From: Bacillota bacterium
GTDB lineage: Bacteria; Bacillota; Clostridia; Oscillospirales; Ruminococcaceae
Assembly: GCA_023418925.1 (NCBI GenBank)
Contig: JAEZYS010000015.1
Span: forward strand, 1 to 33,056
Direction of reading: 5' to 3'
DNA length: 33,056 bases
Positions 14,223 through 23,192 of the stretch are shown here, piece after piece. Position 1 is the stretch's first letter; each line of letters opens with the position of its first letter. The position numbers were made by a program, and so were the translations under genes. The notes under the pieces were generated by a model that ran no database searches, had not been told where the DNA came from, and worked only from the letters and a program-made list of their open reading frames with translations.

Positions 14223-14463
14223 AAGTCTTATGCAAGTAATTCAGATGTATGATTTTTATCTGGATGAATTAGTGCTGTATCTTGATACTCATCCTTGTTG
14301 CAGAAATGCCCTTGATGAATTAAAAAAATACAGGGAATTAAGCGATGCAGCTCATGAAGCATACATTAAAAAGTTTGGTCCGATTATAGCAGAACAGTCT
14401 GATACAACTACCTGTTTCACCTGGGTTAAGGATCCATGGCCTTGGGAAAGGAGTGAAAGTTAA
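14212..14463 (+). CDS. cotJB: Spore coat protein CotJB
   Basis: I choose ATG 14212, 9 bases after GGGGAGG, inside the end of cotJA. The 83-residue protein matches CotJB: LMQVIQMYDFYLDELVLYLDTHP near the N-terminus, then ALDELKKY, and the C-terminal tryptophan-rich end (CFTWVKDPWPWE) that is typical of the family. It is helical and cytoplasmic before assembly in the inner spore coat. Its stop overlaps the cotJC start as TAATG, so all three genes are tightly coupled. Confidence 0.92.
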   Translation: MTNESLMQVIQMYDFYLDELVLYLDTHPCCRNALDELKKYRELSDAAHEAYIKKFGPIIAEQSDTTTCFTWVKDPWPWERSES

Positions 14464-15005
14464 TGTGGAATTATGAGAAAAAACTTCAATATCCTGTCAA
14501 CATCAAAAATTCTAACCCTGCACTGGCAAAGGTTATTATCAGCCAGTTAGGAGGTCCTGACGGGGAAATTGCTGCATCATTAAGATATCTTAATCAAAGA
14601 TATACCGCTCCTTATTCTGAAGTCAAAGGTCTGCTCACAGACATCGGTACAGAAGAACTTGCACACGTTGAAATGATTTCTGCTATTTTATATCAGCTGA
14701 CAAGAAACTTAACCCCTGAAGATATTAAAAAAGCAGGATTTGAACCTTATTTTGTTGATCATACAACTGGTATTTATCCGGTCGCTGCTTCAGGTATGCC
14801 ATTTACAGCAACATATTTCCAATCAAAGGGTGATATTATCACAGACCTCGTAGAAGACCTTGCGGCTGAACAGAAAGCCAGATCAACTTATGATAATATT
14901 TTGAGGCTGACGGATGATCCTGATGTAATGGACCCTATTAAGTTCCTGAGAGCAAGAGAAATTGTCCATTTCCAGAGATTTGGTGATACCAAACGTACAA
15001 AGTGA
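14463..15005 (+). CDS. cotJC: Spore coat protein CotJC, manganese-catalase family
   Basis: The 180-residue protein is a ferritin-like four-helix bundle of the Mn-catalase family. Expected metal ligands are present: E35 (GEIAASL), E65 and H68 (EELAHVE), E136 (AAEQKAR) and H169 (REIVHFQRFG). In spores of related clostridia CotJC is an abundant coat component, with catalase-type activity shown for some members. The C-terminus is a little shorter than usual (ends GDTKRTK). It is the last gene of the operon. The next DNA downstream is a decayed IS3 element, and no strong terminator is visible between them. Confidence 0.92.
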   Translation: MWNYEKKLQYPVNIKNSNPALAKVIISQLGGPDGEIAASLRYLNQRYTAPYSEVKGLLTDIGTEELAHVEMISAILYQLTRNLTPEDIKKAGFEPYFVDHTTGIYPVAASGMPFTATYFQSKGDIITDLVEDLAAEQKARSTYDNILRLTDDPDVMDPIKFLRAREIVHFQRFGDTKRTK

Positions 15006-15178
15006 AGTAAAGGACTAGCAGTATTAATACAACTTTATACTCTGATTTAGCCAAATAACAAGCAAATACAACTAGGTTTTATTGTGCTGAATGAGGGTAT
15101 TTTTTTATGCAATAAAAATTACTGATTGATATGAATTGTCCTAGTCAAGCAAAATTGTAACAGTACAGTCCAAAGTAA

Positions 15179-16112
15179 TTAAGCAGAGTAACGTTTTTGA
15201 AAAGGTGTCTTGCCTTTGTTGAAAGTATGCGGGCGGATATGGTTATACCAAAGAAAAGCAAAGTCTGAAACGGGCTTATAAAGCTGTTCTTCGGAGCGGT
15301 AATAGTGATGATTAATCTACTCATTTTTAAGAGTGTTAAAATATCGTTCCATCGGAGCGTTGTCGTAAGGGCAGCCAGCACGGCTCATGCTTTGAACAAC
15401 ATTGTTTGCTTTACAGAATTCCGTAAACTCTTTTGAAGTAAATTGTGAGCCTTGGTCACTGTGCAGGATAATTCCCTTAACAGCCAGCCTAGTCTGGCTG
15501 TTAAAGGCTATGCCAAGAGTTTCAGTTGCAAGCTGTGATGTTATATTTTTGCCTGTAACACTGGCAACGACAGACCTGTCAAACAAGTCAATTATCGTGC
15601 AATTATACCGCATGGAGCCGTCTGTCAGAGGCAGATATGTAAAGTCGGTACACCAAATTTTATTCGGCTTTTCTACAGTAAATTTCTGCTGTAAAAGGTT
15701 CGGAAAGACTTCGTTAACAACACCTTTTTTATAGCCAGGCTTTTTTCTCCTGACAATTGAAAACAGCCCTAAATCAGTGTTCATATACTTGTGAGCAATC
15801 AAATTGCTGATAAAAATGTTTTTCCTCTCAAGTAAAGTCTTTACCATACGATACCCAGGAACACCATCGTTCTCATGATAAATTTCAGCGATTTTCGCAT
15901 AAACCTTATCTTTTCTTTCCTGATAGACCTGTTTTCTATGCTTCAAATAGTTGTAATAACCGTTGGGATAAACATTACATCTTCGAAACAGCCATCTGAG
16001 TCCGAAATTCTCTTTTTTTTTTCAATAAACCGATACACCGCTAATCGATTTCCTTCGCAAAGAACGCTAAGTCAGCATAGCTGACTTTACGCTTATTTTT
16101 AGGAAAAGGTTT
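15179..16112 (-). pseudogene. Decayed IS3-family transposase (DDE part intact, three lesions)
   Basis: The frame 15946-15320 encodes most of an IS3/IS150-type OrfB. It has an HTH_21-like N-terminal part (KVYAKIAEIYHENDGVPGYRMV) and an rve core with the DDE residues in CTDFTYL, HSDQGSQF and NAPMERYF. An in-frame TAG at 15319-15317 stops it; beyond it the frame continues to the true C-terminus (RPHTFNKGKTPFQKRYSA, stop 15181-15179). Upstream, a run of ten A (16022-16013) shifts the frame by one base and a second TAG lies at 16043-16041. The right-hand inverted-repeat end may be at 15137-15160 (TGTCCTAGTCAAG). The left end is not recognised. The copy is not functional. Confidence 0.8.
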
Positions 16113-16293
16113 TCATTACAAGAAGTTAAAAATATATCTAATAACCACTATTTGCTTAGTAATAGAGGTAAAAACATAAACTGAAAATTTTAAAGAAATA
16201 ATAAAAAAATTATACCAAAATTGTAATGAATGCTCAATTCGGGTTTTGATGGATCCTTAATTGAAACTGATAAGATGGTTTTGTCAAATAATG

Positions 16294-17047
16294 TGCAGTC
16301 GTTTAATACCACAAAAAAAATATAAATCATTAAGCTGGTAAATCCTTGTTATCTGCCAGTTGTCTGTACACCACAGGAGTCAGCCCCTGTCTATTAAAGC
16401 TGTTGATTCTAATTGTGTTGTAATAGCCATAAAGGTATCTAAAATTATGCTTTTAACATCTTTTCTTGCCATTCTGTATGCAGGAATACGGTAGAGCTTT
16501 TCTTTCTTAAGAGTTGCAGAAGATTTCCGTCCTTCATAGCACGATATACTGTTAATTCCGCGCTGCTGCAGAGCTGTATGCATTCTATTTATATTATACC
16601 GTAATTTATGTTATCCGGATGCTCTGAGATAATTTCTTTTATTCTGACCAGAAGAAGCTCACGGGCTGTCCTTTTGCTTTGATTAGAAAGCCATCTGTAA
16701 TACCCAGACTCGCCGATTTTAAGGAAACGGCACATCTCTCTGACTGTGTATTTCTCCTTGAATTTCAGCACAAACAGATGCCGCTCACTTGTCTTCACTT
16801 CTTTCGGTCTTTTGCGAAAAAACCTAATTCATCCTTTAATATTTCATTAGCACGTTCTAGTTGCCTTCCTGTTTTTTCGCCACTCTGCAAGCGTGTAGTA
16901 CTTAAGACCTAATTGTTCACAAGCTTTCTTGATTCCGACTTCATCCGAGAGCTTTAAAGCCTCGTCTTTAAATTCCTTACTGTAGTTCATTTTTTACACC
17001 TCTTCTGATTTTTATTTTATCAGCTTTTGGGGTGTTTGTCGACTCTA
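16294..17047 (-). mobile_element. Internally deleted IS3-family element
   Basis: Imperfect inverted ends are visible. AGTCGTTTAATACCACAAAA begins at 16297 on the plus strand. On the minus strand, starting at 17044, AGTCGACAAACACCCCAAAA agrees at 15 of 20 positions. The span is about 754 bases, against 1.2-1.5 kb for a full IS3. No target duplication is seen. It contains remains of orfA and of both ends of orfB, but not the catalytic core. Confidence 0.65.
16330..16990 (-). pseudogene. Remnant of IS3 orfA and orfB
   Basis: ATG 16990 (behind GAGGTG) opens an OrfA start with an HTH (MNYSKEFKDEALKLSDEVG...). The frame then breaks near 16880 with loss of the middle, and continues as LERANEILKDELGFFAKDRKK, the usual OrfA end. 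OrfB starts at GTG 16798 (MKTSERHLFVLKFKEKYTV) and breaks after NINYGII. The frame MHTALQQRGI follows, the DDE core is missing, and the C-terminus (YYNTIRINSFNRQGLTPVVY...) appears in another frame to the stop at 16330. It has multiple frameshifts and a large deletion and is certainly dead. Confidence 0.8.
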
Positions 17048-17073
17048 CTTATATTATAACAGACCAGACCAGA

Positions 17074-17844
17074 TCAATCTTCATAAATTGTAGTGCAATC
17101 AACAAGATTTAAAGTATCTGCATATGCAACAAGTTCCTGTGGCGTTGTAATATTCTCCATAGTATTGAACTCTACATTTATACCCGCATAGTTACCGTTT
17201 TCGTCAAGAATTGTTTCACCATACATATTATAGACAATGAAGCACTGATCCTGTATTACATTTGACTTAATGTTAAATACAGAAAGACCTAAGTGATTGA
17301 AACCATTCGCTAAGTAGTCAATATATGTATAAAACAGACCGTTTTCCTTATCGTACTTATACTCTGCAACCACTGATTCGCATCCAGATGCAGTCCAATC
17401 ATCCTTATGTACTGCATTATTTACCTTATCATAAAAATACACCCCTACGTCTGCGCTGGTATAACGACTGCCTATAGCATAAACTTCTATTTCAGAATCC
17501 ACATAAATTGGTTCTACGTTAAAATTTCCTGCCATCGAATTACTCTCATCCCAATTAGATGCTTCCTTTAATAGGCTGACTACTTCTTCAGAAGGTTTAA
17601 ACTCAGTACGTACAACAACAGTAGTTTCTTCAGTTGTTGTTTCTGTTGTAGCTTCAATTATCAGTTCTGTTGTAACTGCCGAGGTTTCCTCAGTAGTTTC
17701 TGTCGGTACATTTGTAGTTATCTTTGTAGTTTCCTCTACAGTTGCAATAGCTGTTTCTGGAGGTCTTTCAGTAGGATGGCAAGCTGATAAACACAGTACA
17801 CCCCAAATGCACAGAGCTACACCAAGAATTTTTGTTTTCTTCAT
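17074..17844 (-). CDS. Lipoprotein with Thr/Glu-rich linker, function unknown
   Basis: The 256-residue protein starts at ATG 17844 behind AAAGGAG. MKKTKILGVALCIWGVLCLSAC is a clear lipoprotein signal with lipobox LSAC (Cys22). Residues 30-80 are a linker of TTE/TTEE repeats. The globular part (about 85-256) shows no family I can name; it has several Tyr/Asp-rich beta stretches (YTYIDYLANGFNHLGLSVF). Such layouts are common for substrate-binding or signalling lipoproteins of gut clostridia. It has its own promoter. The 3' end lies next to the dead IS3 remnant, so an older downstream region may have been lost. Confidence 0.7.
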   Translation of the reverse strand: MKKTKILGVALCIWGVLCLSACHPTERPPETAIATVEETTKITTNVPTETTEETSAVTTELIIEATTETTTEETTVVVRTEFKPSEEVVSLLKEASNWDESNSMAGNFNVEPIYVDSEIEVYAIGSRYTSADVGVYFYDKVNNAVHKDDWTASGCESVVAEYKYDKENGLFYTYIDYLANGFNHLGLSVFNIKSNVIQDQCFIVYNMYGETILDENGNYAGINVEFNTMENITTPQELVAYADTLNLVDCTTIYED

Positions 17845-18010
17845 ACTTAAAATTTCTCCTTTTATTTATTATTTTACAGCTAATTGCCACTGATTACCAC
17901 TGTTTGAATAAGCGAAGTCATAATAACGGATAAGATTTACTTCTTCTTTTTTAAGAACTGAATGAAAAATTCAAGTAGACTAACCCGATAGTTACAATAT
18001 TACAGTAAAA

Positions 18011-18046
18011 ATTATACAGTTTAATATGTTGTTGTCAAGCGCTTGA
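18011..18046 (-). promoter_or_regulatory. Promoter of the lipoprotein gene with palindrome at the -35 box
   Basis: On the minus strand TTGACA (18038-18033), 16 bases, TATAAT (18016-18011). The perfect 12-base palindrome TCAAGCGCTTGA (18035-18046) overlaps the -35 box and could be a repressor site. The leader before ATG 17844 is about 160 bases. Confidence 0.7.
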
Positions 18047-18055
18047 ATGGCATCA

Positions 18056-18133
18056 GTTAATACACCCTTATTGCTTTTTTAAGTCTATTATTACACATAA
18101 AAACACCGTCAACAAATGTAATTTGACGGTGTT
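18056..18133. repeat. Intergenic hairpin element, copy A
   Basis: GTTAATACACCC, a T-rich stretch, CTATTATTACACATAAAAA and the hairpin AACACCGTCAA (18102-18112)/TTGACGGTGTT (18123-18133) closely match copy B at 20614-20685. The hairpin is followed by TTTTTATG on the minus strand, so it can act as a terminator. It lies just upstream of the lipoprotein promoter. The remainder of 17845-18314 holds no gene. Confidence 0.7.
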
Positions 18134-18235
18134 TAGTGATTCTATAGAGCTTATCATACCCAATGTATGCCCTTAAACAATTCAATATGTAGGATCGCTC
18201 CTATGGGTACACTAACCAAGGCAGTCTGTATTCGT

Positions 18236-18282
18236 TAAAAAGTATCGCTGTCATCAAAAACCATGTATGATGACAGCGGTAC
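18236..18282 (-). terminator. Intrinsic terminator of the surface protein gene
   Basis: GTATCGCTGTCATC (18242-18255) pairs with GATGACAGCGGTAC (18269-18282), a 14-bp stem with one mismatch, followed on the minus strand by TTTTTAACG. Confidence 0.85.
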
Positions 18283-18314
18283 TTGCTATATAGTGAGCCT
18301 AATATTTGTTACAG

Positions 18315-20423
18315 TTAATTTGTATGCTTTTTAAATTTCACAGCAACCAATCCAACAGAAATCAAAATCAATACCGTAAAAGTGATAGTATTATTTTTGC
18401 TGTCAGTAACATTAGAAGCCACTAGACTTTCATTTGCCTCTACACCTGCGCCTGCTTCAACATTTTCAGGAGCAAGGCTTACTTTATCAATTACAACTGC
18501 ATAAGTTGAAGTATGTTCTAAATCCCACGCTGCTGAACCATTTGCACCAATTTCACAGGCACCGATAAATTCAAGTTCCTTTGTTTCTTCATTGTAATAG
18601 AACAAATTAGCATAAAGCCCCTTGTTATCCCTGCCGAGATCCATTGAAATAGTTGCAGTGAAGCCAAATTCTCCACTGTGAGTTACAGTAAATTGCATTG
18701 CCTTACTTTCACCTGTAATATTATTAATAACATTAACTGGAATTTTATTAGTTCCTGTTTTAACTTTAAGGTCAATGTCTGCAAAATTCTTTCCAGTAAT
18801 ACTTTTACCGTTAATTGTCCATGTAACACCGTTACCCATGTCAAGAACTATATCAACATCTTTTCCCGCAATTTCCTCAAGCCATTCAGATTTTAAAGTT
18901 GTTGTACCGTTCATGTTTACAACAACAGATTCTCCATCTTTAGCTTTTTGAACCTGACTTACTATGTTTCCTGTACCGTTGGAGTTTGCAGGGAATGGCA
19001 TTACTGCAGGTGTATTTAATGAGCCACTACCAGTGCTGGAGCTTGTTGTACTGGAGATGTTTGAGCTAACACCCTGATTTGATAAAGTCCATACTGCATA
19101 GAAAGTAATTGGAGTTGTTCCCATTGTGTGTGAAGTTACAACTGGTCCGTTTGGAGTTAACGACCAACCGCCAAAGGTATAGCCGGTTTTGGTGAGGTTG
19201 CCTGTGTTGCCGGGAAGCGTTACGGCTGTGCCGGTGGCATAGGTGTTGGTGTCTGTGGGGACGGTTCCGCTGGTGCTTCCGTTGCCGTTATAGGTTACGG
19301 GATGCGCCCAGACTGCATAGATTTTTTGGGGAGTAGTTATCGCCCCATCAAAATCAAACATGCTTCCATCTGCTTTTTTCCAGCCTGCAAAGGTTTTTCC
19401 AGCGGCAGTAAGATCCGATGGCTTAGTCGCTTTTCCATTTAGATTTACCCACTCCGATGCAGGGTCTGAAAGCTTTGTCGTACCATCGTAATAGGCGACC
19501 TCGCACGTCACAGAGCTGCCCCCGGTAGGGTCCGTTCCACCCTCACCGCTCAGTTTAATTGTGCCAATATCAGCACCTGCACTAACTTCCAGTGTGGCTG
19601 TGCCATTTACTGCGGCATCGCCTCCTCCGGCGTAAGCAGCACCAAACCTCCCGCCGGTTATTGTCATGTTTGTATTTCCAATAACAGTTGCATCAATTAT
19701 ATTATTGGAATCATTATGCTTTCCTCCGCCAAAAACACTCCACATGCTCCCACCGGTTATTGTCACGTCTGTATTTCCGGTTACTCTGCCGTGTAATGAG
19801 CCGCCGTAGACATTGCCATTTATCACCACATTACCTGAAATTGTAACGTGGGTATTGGCTACGGTTCCAACATTGTATTTTCCTTGTTCATTATACTTTT
19901 CGGCAAATTCTCCGCCGCCGAAAATCCTGTCATTATTAGTGCCTTGAATCACTCCGCCGCTAACCGTTACATGAGTGTCTCCTGTGACGGTTCCGCCTAA
20001 TCCACCGCCATAAATTCCTCTAACCGTTCCGCTCAGCATGGTTACGCTTGTGCTATCCACCGCTTGCACCTCTTCGGCTTTGCCAGTGTAACGACTTCCG
20101 CCAAATATAATGGCGCCGCTCAAATTATACGAGCCGTCAGCTCCTGTAACTTCAGCATGCAAAGTCCCACCAAATCCATTAAGTACAACCGGAGTGTTCA
20201 AGTCGCTATCCAAGTAAATAAACGTGAAGCCCGGGTTATGCGTGCTTTCTTTTAACGTTATGGCATTTCCGTTTGCGTACACATGCAAGTTCACAGCTGT
20301 AACCCCCAGCGGATCCGTCGCATAAACCGGATTGGGGCACAGCATAAGCATACTGAAAATGCTGCATAAAATAAATACCATGCTCATAACCATCGGGCTA
20401 AGTCTGAATTTTTTTCTTTCCAT
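18315..20423 (-). CDS. Large surface protein with Gly-rich repeats and two InlB-type repeats
   Basis: I choose ATG 20423 (MERKKFRLS), 9 bases after AGGAG; the frame opens at an upstream TTG. The 702-residue protein has a signal peptide (cleavage likely after VYA, about residue 36). Glycine-rich repeats follow (about 100-290: units like GNTDVTITGG...VYGGG, probably a beta-helix), then two Listeria-Bacteroides (InlB B-type) repeats, each ending in YAVW (about 305-370 and 372-445). After these come a Ser/Thr linker, a beta-rich domain and a C-terminal transmembrane anchor (TFTVLILISVGLVAVKFKKHTN). No LPxTG motif is seen. An adhesion or cell-wall role is likely but unproven. The 5' half is clearly more GC-rich than the 3' half. 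Confidence 0.8.
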   Translation of the reverse strand: MERKKFRLSPMVMSMVFILCSIFSMLMLCPNPVYATDPLGVTAVNLHVYANGNAITLKESTHNPGFTFIYLDSDLNTPVVLNGFGGTLHAEVTGADGSYNLSGAIIFGGSRYTGKAEEVQAVDSTSVTMLSGTVRGIYGGGLGGTVTGDTHVTVSGGVIQGTNNDRIFGGGEFAEKYNEQGKYNVGTVANTHVTISGNVVINGNVYGGSLHGRVTGNTDVTITGGSMWSVFGGGKHNDSNNIIDATVIGNTNMTITGGRFGAAYAGGGDAAVNGTATLEVSAGADIGTIKLSGEGGTDPTGGSSVTCEVAYYDGTTKLSDPASEWVNLNGKATKPSDLTAAGKTFAGWKKADGSMFDFDGAITTPQKIYAVWAHPVTYNGNGSTSGTVPTDTNTYATGTAVTLPGNTGNLTKTGYTFGGWSLTPNGPVVTSHTMGTTPITFYAVWTLSNQGVSSNISSTTSSSTGSGSLNTPAVMPFPANSNGTGNIVSQVQKAKDGESVVVNMNGTTTLKSEWLEEIAGKDVDIVLDMGNGVTWTINGKSITGKNFADIDLKVKTGTNKIPVNVINNITGESKAMQFTVTHSGEFGFTATISMDLGRDNKGLYANLFYYNEETKELEFIGACEIGANGSAAWDLEHTSTYAVVIDKVSLAPENVEAGAGVEANESLVASNVTDSKNNTITFTVLILISVGLVAVKFKKHTN

Positions 20424-20455
20424 TGGACACAACTCCTATTTTTAATGTTAATTAT

Positions 20456-20522
20456 ATTATACAGGAAAATTTTATACTTTTAAAGTACAAAATTTGCATA
20501 ATAGTGCACAAAATTTGTACTT
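20456..20522 (-). promoter_or_regulatory. Promoter and paired operator-like sites of the surface protein gene
   Basis: TATAAT (minus strand, 20461-20456) with weak -35 TTTAAA (20484-20479). Just upstream, ACAAAATTTG occurs at 20487-20496 and 20508-20517, exactly 21 bases (two turns) apart. The outer bases extend this to an inverted repeat AAGTACAAA ... TTTGTACTT (20483-20491/20514-20522). The position upstream of a weak -35 suggests an activator site. Confidence 0.55.
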
Positions 20523-20937
20523 ATAAAATTAACATTTTATGGTTATTGTGTATAGTGTTATAAAACCATGCGAGAGGATTTAGTCATATTGTTCTGCTGC
20601 TAGGATGACGTACGTTAATATACCCTCTTTGCTTTTTGTGCTATTACACATAAAAACCGTCAAAAAATGAAAGTTGACGGTTTTTTCTTACTATTGAAAT
20701 TAAATAGATATTCATCACACATTTTGAATCAAGAGCATTAAAAGTACCGAAATTTATGTACATGATGAATTTGAAGTATCAAAGAGAACTGTACTTGATA
20801 AATTTAATAAATCAAAAGACAAAAAAGCAAAGTAAGCATAAATTTAGTACAGTATTTAGGACAGCTATATCAAGTTTACTTTAATCTATTTTTAAATATG
20901 CACTATATAAAAACCTTGTTTAAAGAATAAATAAGTA
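20523..20937. other. Gene-poor stretch between surface protein and tRNA-Leu
   Basis: It contains repeat copy B (20614-20685). At 20745-20835 a short open frame (IKSTEIYVHDEFEVSKRTVL...) reads like the C-terminal scrap of a lost gene but has no start or RBS. I see nothing else. Confidence 0.4.
20614..20685. repeat. Intergenic hairpin element, copy B
   Basis: It matches copy A (18056-18133) over GTTAATAyACCC, TTGCTTTTT, CTATTACACATAAAAA and the hairpin. The stem here is AAAACCGTCAA (20653-20663)/TTGACGGTTTT (20674-20684), with U-tracts on both strands, so it is a likely bidirectional terminator. It lies about 90 bases upstream of the operator-like sites of the surface protein gene. Confidence 0.7.
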
Positions 20938-20975
20938 TAAAAAAGCCCCTCAACCGACGTAGTTAAGGGGTTTTT
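20936..20975 (-). terminator. Intrinsic terminator after tRNA-Leu
   Basis: CCCCTCAAC (20947-20955) pairs with GTTAAGGGG (20962-20970) with one mismatch; on the minus strand CTTTTTTATAC follows. It lies 11 bases from the tRNA 3' end. Confidence 0.8.
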
Positions 20976-20980
20976 CAATA

Positions 20981-21065
20981 TGGTGCGGATGAAGTGACTT
21001 GAACACTCACGGGGTTACCCACTAGAGCCTAAATCTAGCGCGTCTGCCAATTCCGCCACATCCGC
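20981..21065 (-). tRNA. tRNA-Leu(UAG)
   Basis: An 85-base class II tRNA on the minus strand. The acceptor stem is GCGGATG/CATCCGC with CCA encoded, the anticodon stem CTAGA/TCTAG around loop TTTAGGC gives anticodon TAG, and the variable arm is GGG-TAA-CCC. The long variable arm and discriminator A fit leucine. Confidence 0.95.
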
Positions 21066-21340
21066 ATAAGCAGTGATTAATATTATATCATCAACCATTT
21101 AATTTGTCAAGATAATGTGACGAATTTATTGTTCTAGTTATTTAAAAAACAGGTACATCCTATAAATAAGTAAAGCTTTTTTGTTTTTATATTTATATTT
21201 GATAAAAACAGAAGAATTATTTGTAAGTTTTTTATAAATTTTATTAAAAGTACTTTAAAAAAAGTTTAAAACTGATATAATTACTATGTGTGAAAAATTA
21301 TAATAATTAAAAGCTACTTATTAGCTGAAGGAGTTAGAAA

Positions 21341-23143
21341 ATGAGTTCAAATGAAATCATCGCAATCATTGTACAATTGCTCGGTGGACTAGCATTATTT
21401 CTTTACGGTATGTCAATACTTGGAAGAAATCTTGAAAAAGTTTCCGGCGGACATCTTGAAAAAGTCCTAGAAAAGCTCACAAGTAATATTTTCTTAAGCG
21501 TTCTTCTCGGTGCGTTGGTTTCGGCAGCAGTACAGAGTTCTAGTGTAACTACTGTAATAGTAGTAGGTCTTGTAAATGCAGGTATTCTGAAGCTTTCATC
21601 CGCTGTCGGTGTGATTATGGGTGCAAATATCGGAACAACAATTACTGGTCAGATTCTAAGACTTGGCGACCTTGAAAATAATGAGAGTCTAAACAGTTTC
21701 ATGAACTTTCTTACTCCAAAAATGCTTGCCCCTTTTCTTGCTCTGGTAGGTATGCTCTTATTTATGATTGCAAAGAGAGATAAAATCAAAATAGTTGGTG
21801 AAGTTTTTATTGCTCTTGGTGTGCTTTTTACAGGTTTGTTAAGCATGACAGCCGCAGTAAAACCATTGTCTGAACTTGAAACTTTCAGAAGAGTATTTGA
21901 ATCCATGTCAAATCCTATTCTCGGAATACTTGCTGGTCTTATAGTAACAGTGATTATACAAAGCTCCTCAGCATCAGTCGGCATTCTGCAGGCAATATCC
22001 ACAACAGGTGTTCTGACTTTTGCATCAGCATTCCCAATAATAATGGGACAGAATATCGGTACATGTATCACACCTATTCTTGCAAGTGTAGGTGCAGGAA
22101 AAAATGCTAAAAGATCTGCAATGATTCATGTCTGGTTTAATGTTATAGGAACAATTTTCTTCCTTATCGTTATTTATGCAATTCAATATACAATTGGTCT
22201 TTCTTTCTGGTCTAAAGCAATAGATATGGGTGGCATTGCAAACTTCCACACATTCTTTAATATATGTGTAACATTGCTGCTCCTTCCTTTCAATAAGCTT
22301 CTTGTAAAGCTTGCTTCATGGACTATTAAAGAAAAGGCTGAAACAATTGATACAGAAGAATCAACCTCAGAACAAGCTGTTCTTGCAACACTTGAAGACC
22401 GTCTTCTTAAATCTCCGTTCCTTGCTATACAGCAGGCAAATAGTGCAACATTAAGCATGGGCAAGCTTGCATGCAGCAACTACAAAAACGTAAGAAAACT
22501 TTTCGATAATTTTGACGTAAAGCTTATTGAGAAAATAAAAACAAATGAGGACTCCATTGACCGTATGGAAGACAGATTGAATGCCTATCTGATAAAGCTT
22601 ACAGAATGTGAATTATCAGACATTGAAAGCAGAAGAGTTACACTACTTCTTCACCTTGTCAATGAATTTGAACGAATCGGAGATTATGCAGTCAACATTC
22701 TGGAAACAGCCGAAAGTCTTAAAAAGAATAACGTCTCGTTTTCTGAATCAGCAATGGCAGAGCTAAATGTAATTGCATCTGCAGTTGAAGAAATAATTAA
22801 TATGGCAATTGAGACAGTAAGCAATAATGATGTTTCCGTTGCCTCTTCAATTGAACCACTTGAAGAAGTTATCGACTATCTTAACGAAACCCTCAAATCA
22901 AGACATATTGAAAGACTTAAACAAGGTAAATGCGTCGTTGAAAGCGGAATCAGCTTCCTTGATATCCTTATTAATCTTGAAAGAATATCCGACCACTGTT
23001 CAAATATTGCTGTTTATATTATAGGTAATATTTTAAATCAAAGTATTATTAACAGACATGAATACATCCAGGCTGCTCATAAAGGCGAAAATAAGGAATA
23101 TATTGAACTTTCAGATACATATATGTCTAAATACGCTTTATAA
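21341..23143 (+). CDS. Na+/phosphate cotransporter family protein with PhoU-like domain
   Basis: The 600-residue protein starts at ATG 21341 behind GAAGGAG. It has two copies of the Na/Pi-cotransporter (PF02690) repeat. Each carries the QSSS motif, at 65-68 (AAVQSSSVTTVIVVG) and 207-210 (IIQSSSASVGIL). About nine membrane segments lie before residue 320. The C-terminal 230 residues (about 365-590) are a PhoU-like helical bundle, as in the YjbB/NptA-type proteins. The family moves phosphate with sodium; the direction in bacteria may be export. TATAAT at 21276-21281 could be its -10 box. It is a single-gene unit with a strong terminator. Confidence 0.92.
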   Translation: MSSNEIIAIIVQLLGGLALFLYGMSILGRNLEKVSGGHLEKVLEKLTSNIFLSVLLGALVSAAVQSSSVTTVIVVGLVNAGILKLSSAVGVIMGANIGTTITGQILRLGDLENNESLNSFMNFLTPKMLAPFLALVGMLLFMIAKRDKIKIVGEVFIALGVLFTGLLSMTAAVKPLSELETFRRVFESMSNPILGILAGLIVTVIIQSSSASVGILQAISTTGVLTFASAFPIIMGQNIGTCITPILASVGAGKNAKRSAMIHVWFNVIGTIFFLIVIYAIQYTIGLSFWSKAIDMGGIANFHTFFNICVTLLLLPFNKLLVKLASWTIKEKAETIDTEESTSEQAVLATLEDRLLKSPFLAIQQANSATLSMGKLACSNYKNVRKLFDNFDVKLIEKIKTNEDSIDRMEDRLNAYLIKLTECELSDIESRRVTLLLHLVNEFERIGDYAVNILETAESLKKNNVSFSESAMAELNVIASAVEEIINMAIETVSNNDVSVASSIEPLEEVIDYLNETLKSRHIERLKQGKCVVESGISFLDILINLERISDHCSNIAVYIIGNILNQSIINRHEYIQAAHKGENKEYIELSDTYMSKYAL

Positions 23144-23152
23144 AAATTTATA

Positions 23153-23192
23153 CTGCCTGCCTGGATTGATTTCAGGCAGGCAGCTTTTATTA
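23153..23192 (+). terminator. Intrinsic terminator after the Na/Pi transporter
   Basis: CTGCCTGCCTG (23153-23163) and CAGGCAGGCAG (23173-23183) form a perfect 11-bp stem followed by CTTTTATT. The MITE-like element begins at its end. Confidence 0.9.

Noticed and set aside
15317..16043. Two TAG codons inside the transposase as a sign of stop-codon reassignment
   Set aside because: Genes such as the VapE gene and the putative antitoxin use TAG as a normal stop, and the same transposase also has a frame break, so decay is simpler.
20745..20835. Short open frame as a real gene
   Set aside because: There is no start codon with RBS, and the 5' part is missing; at best a gene scrap.
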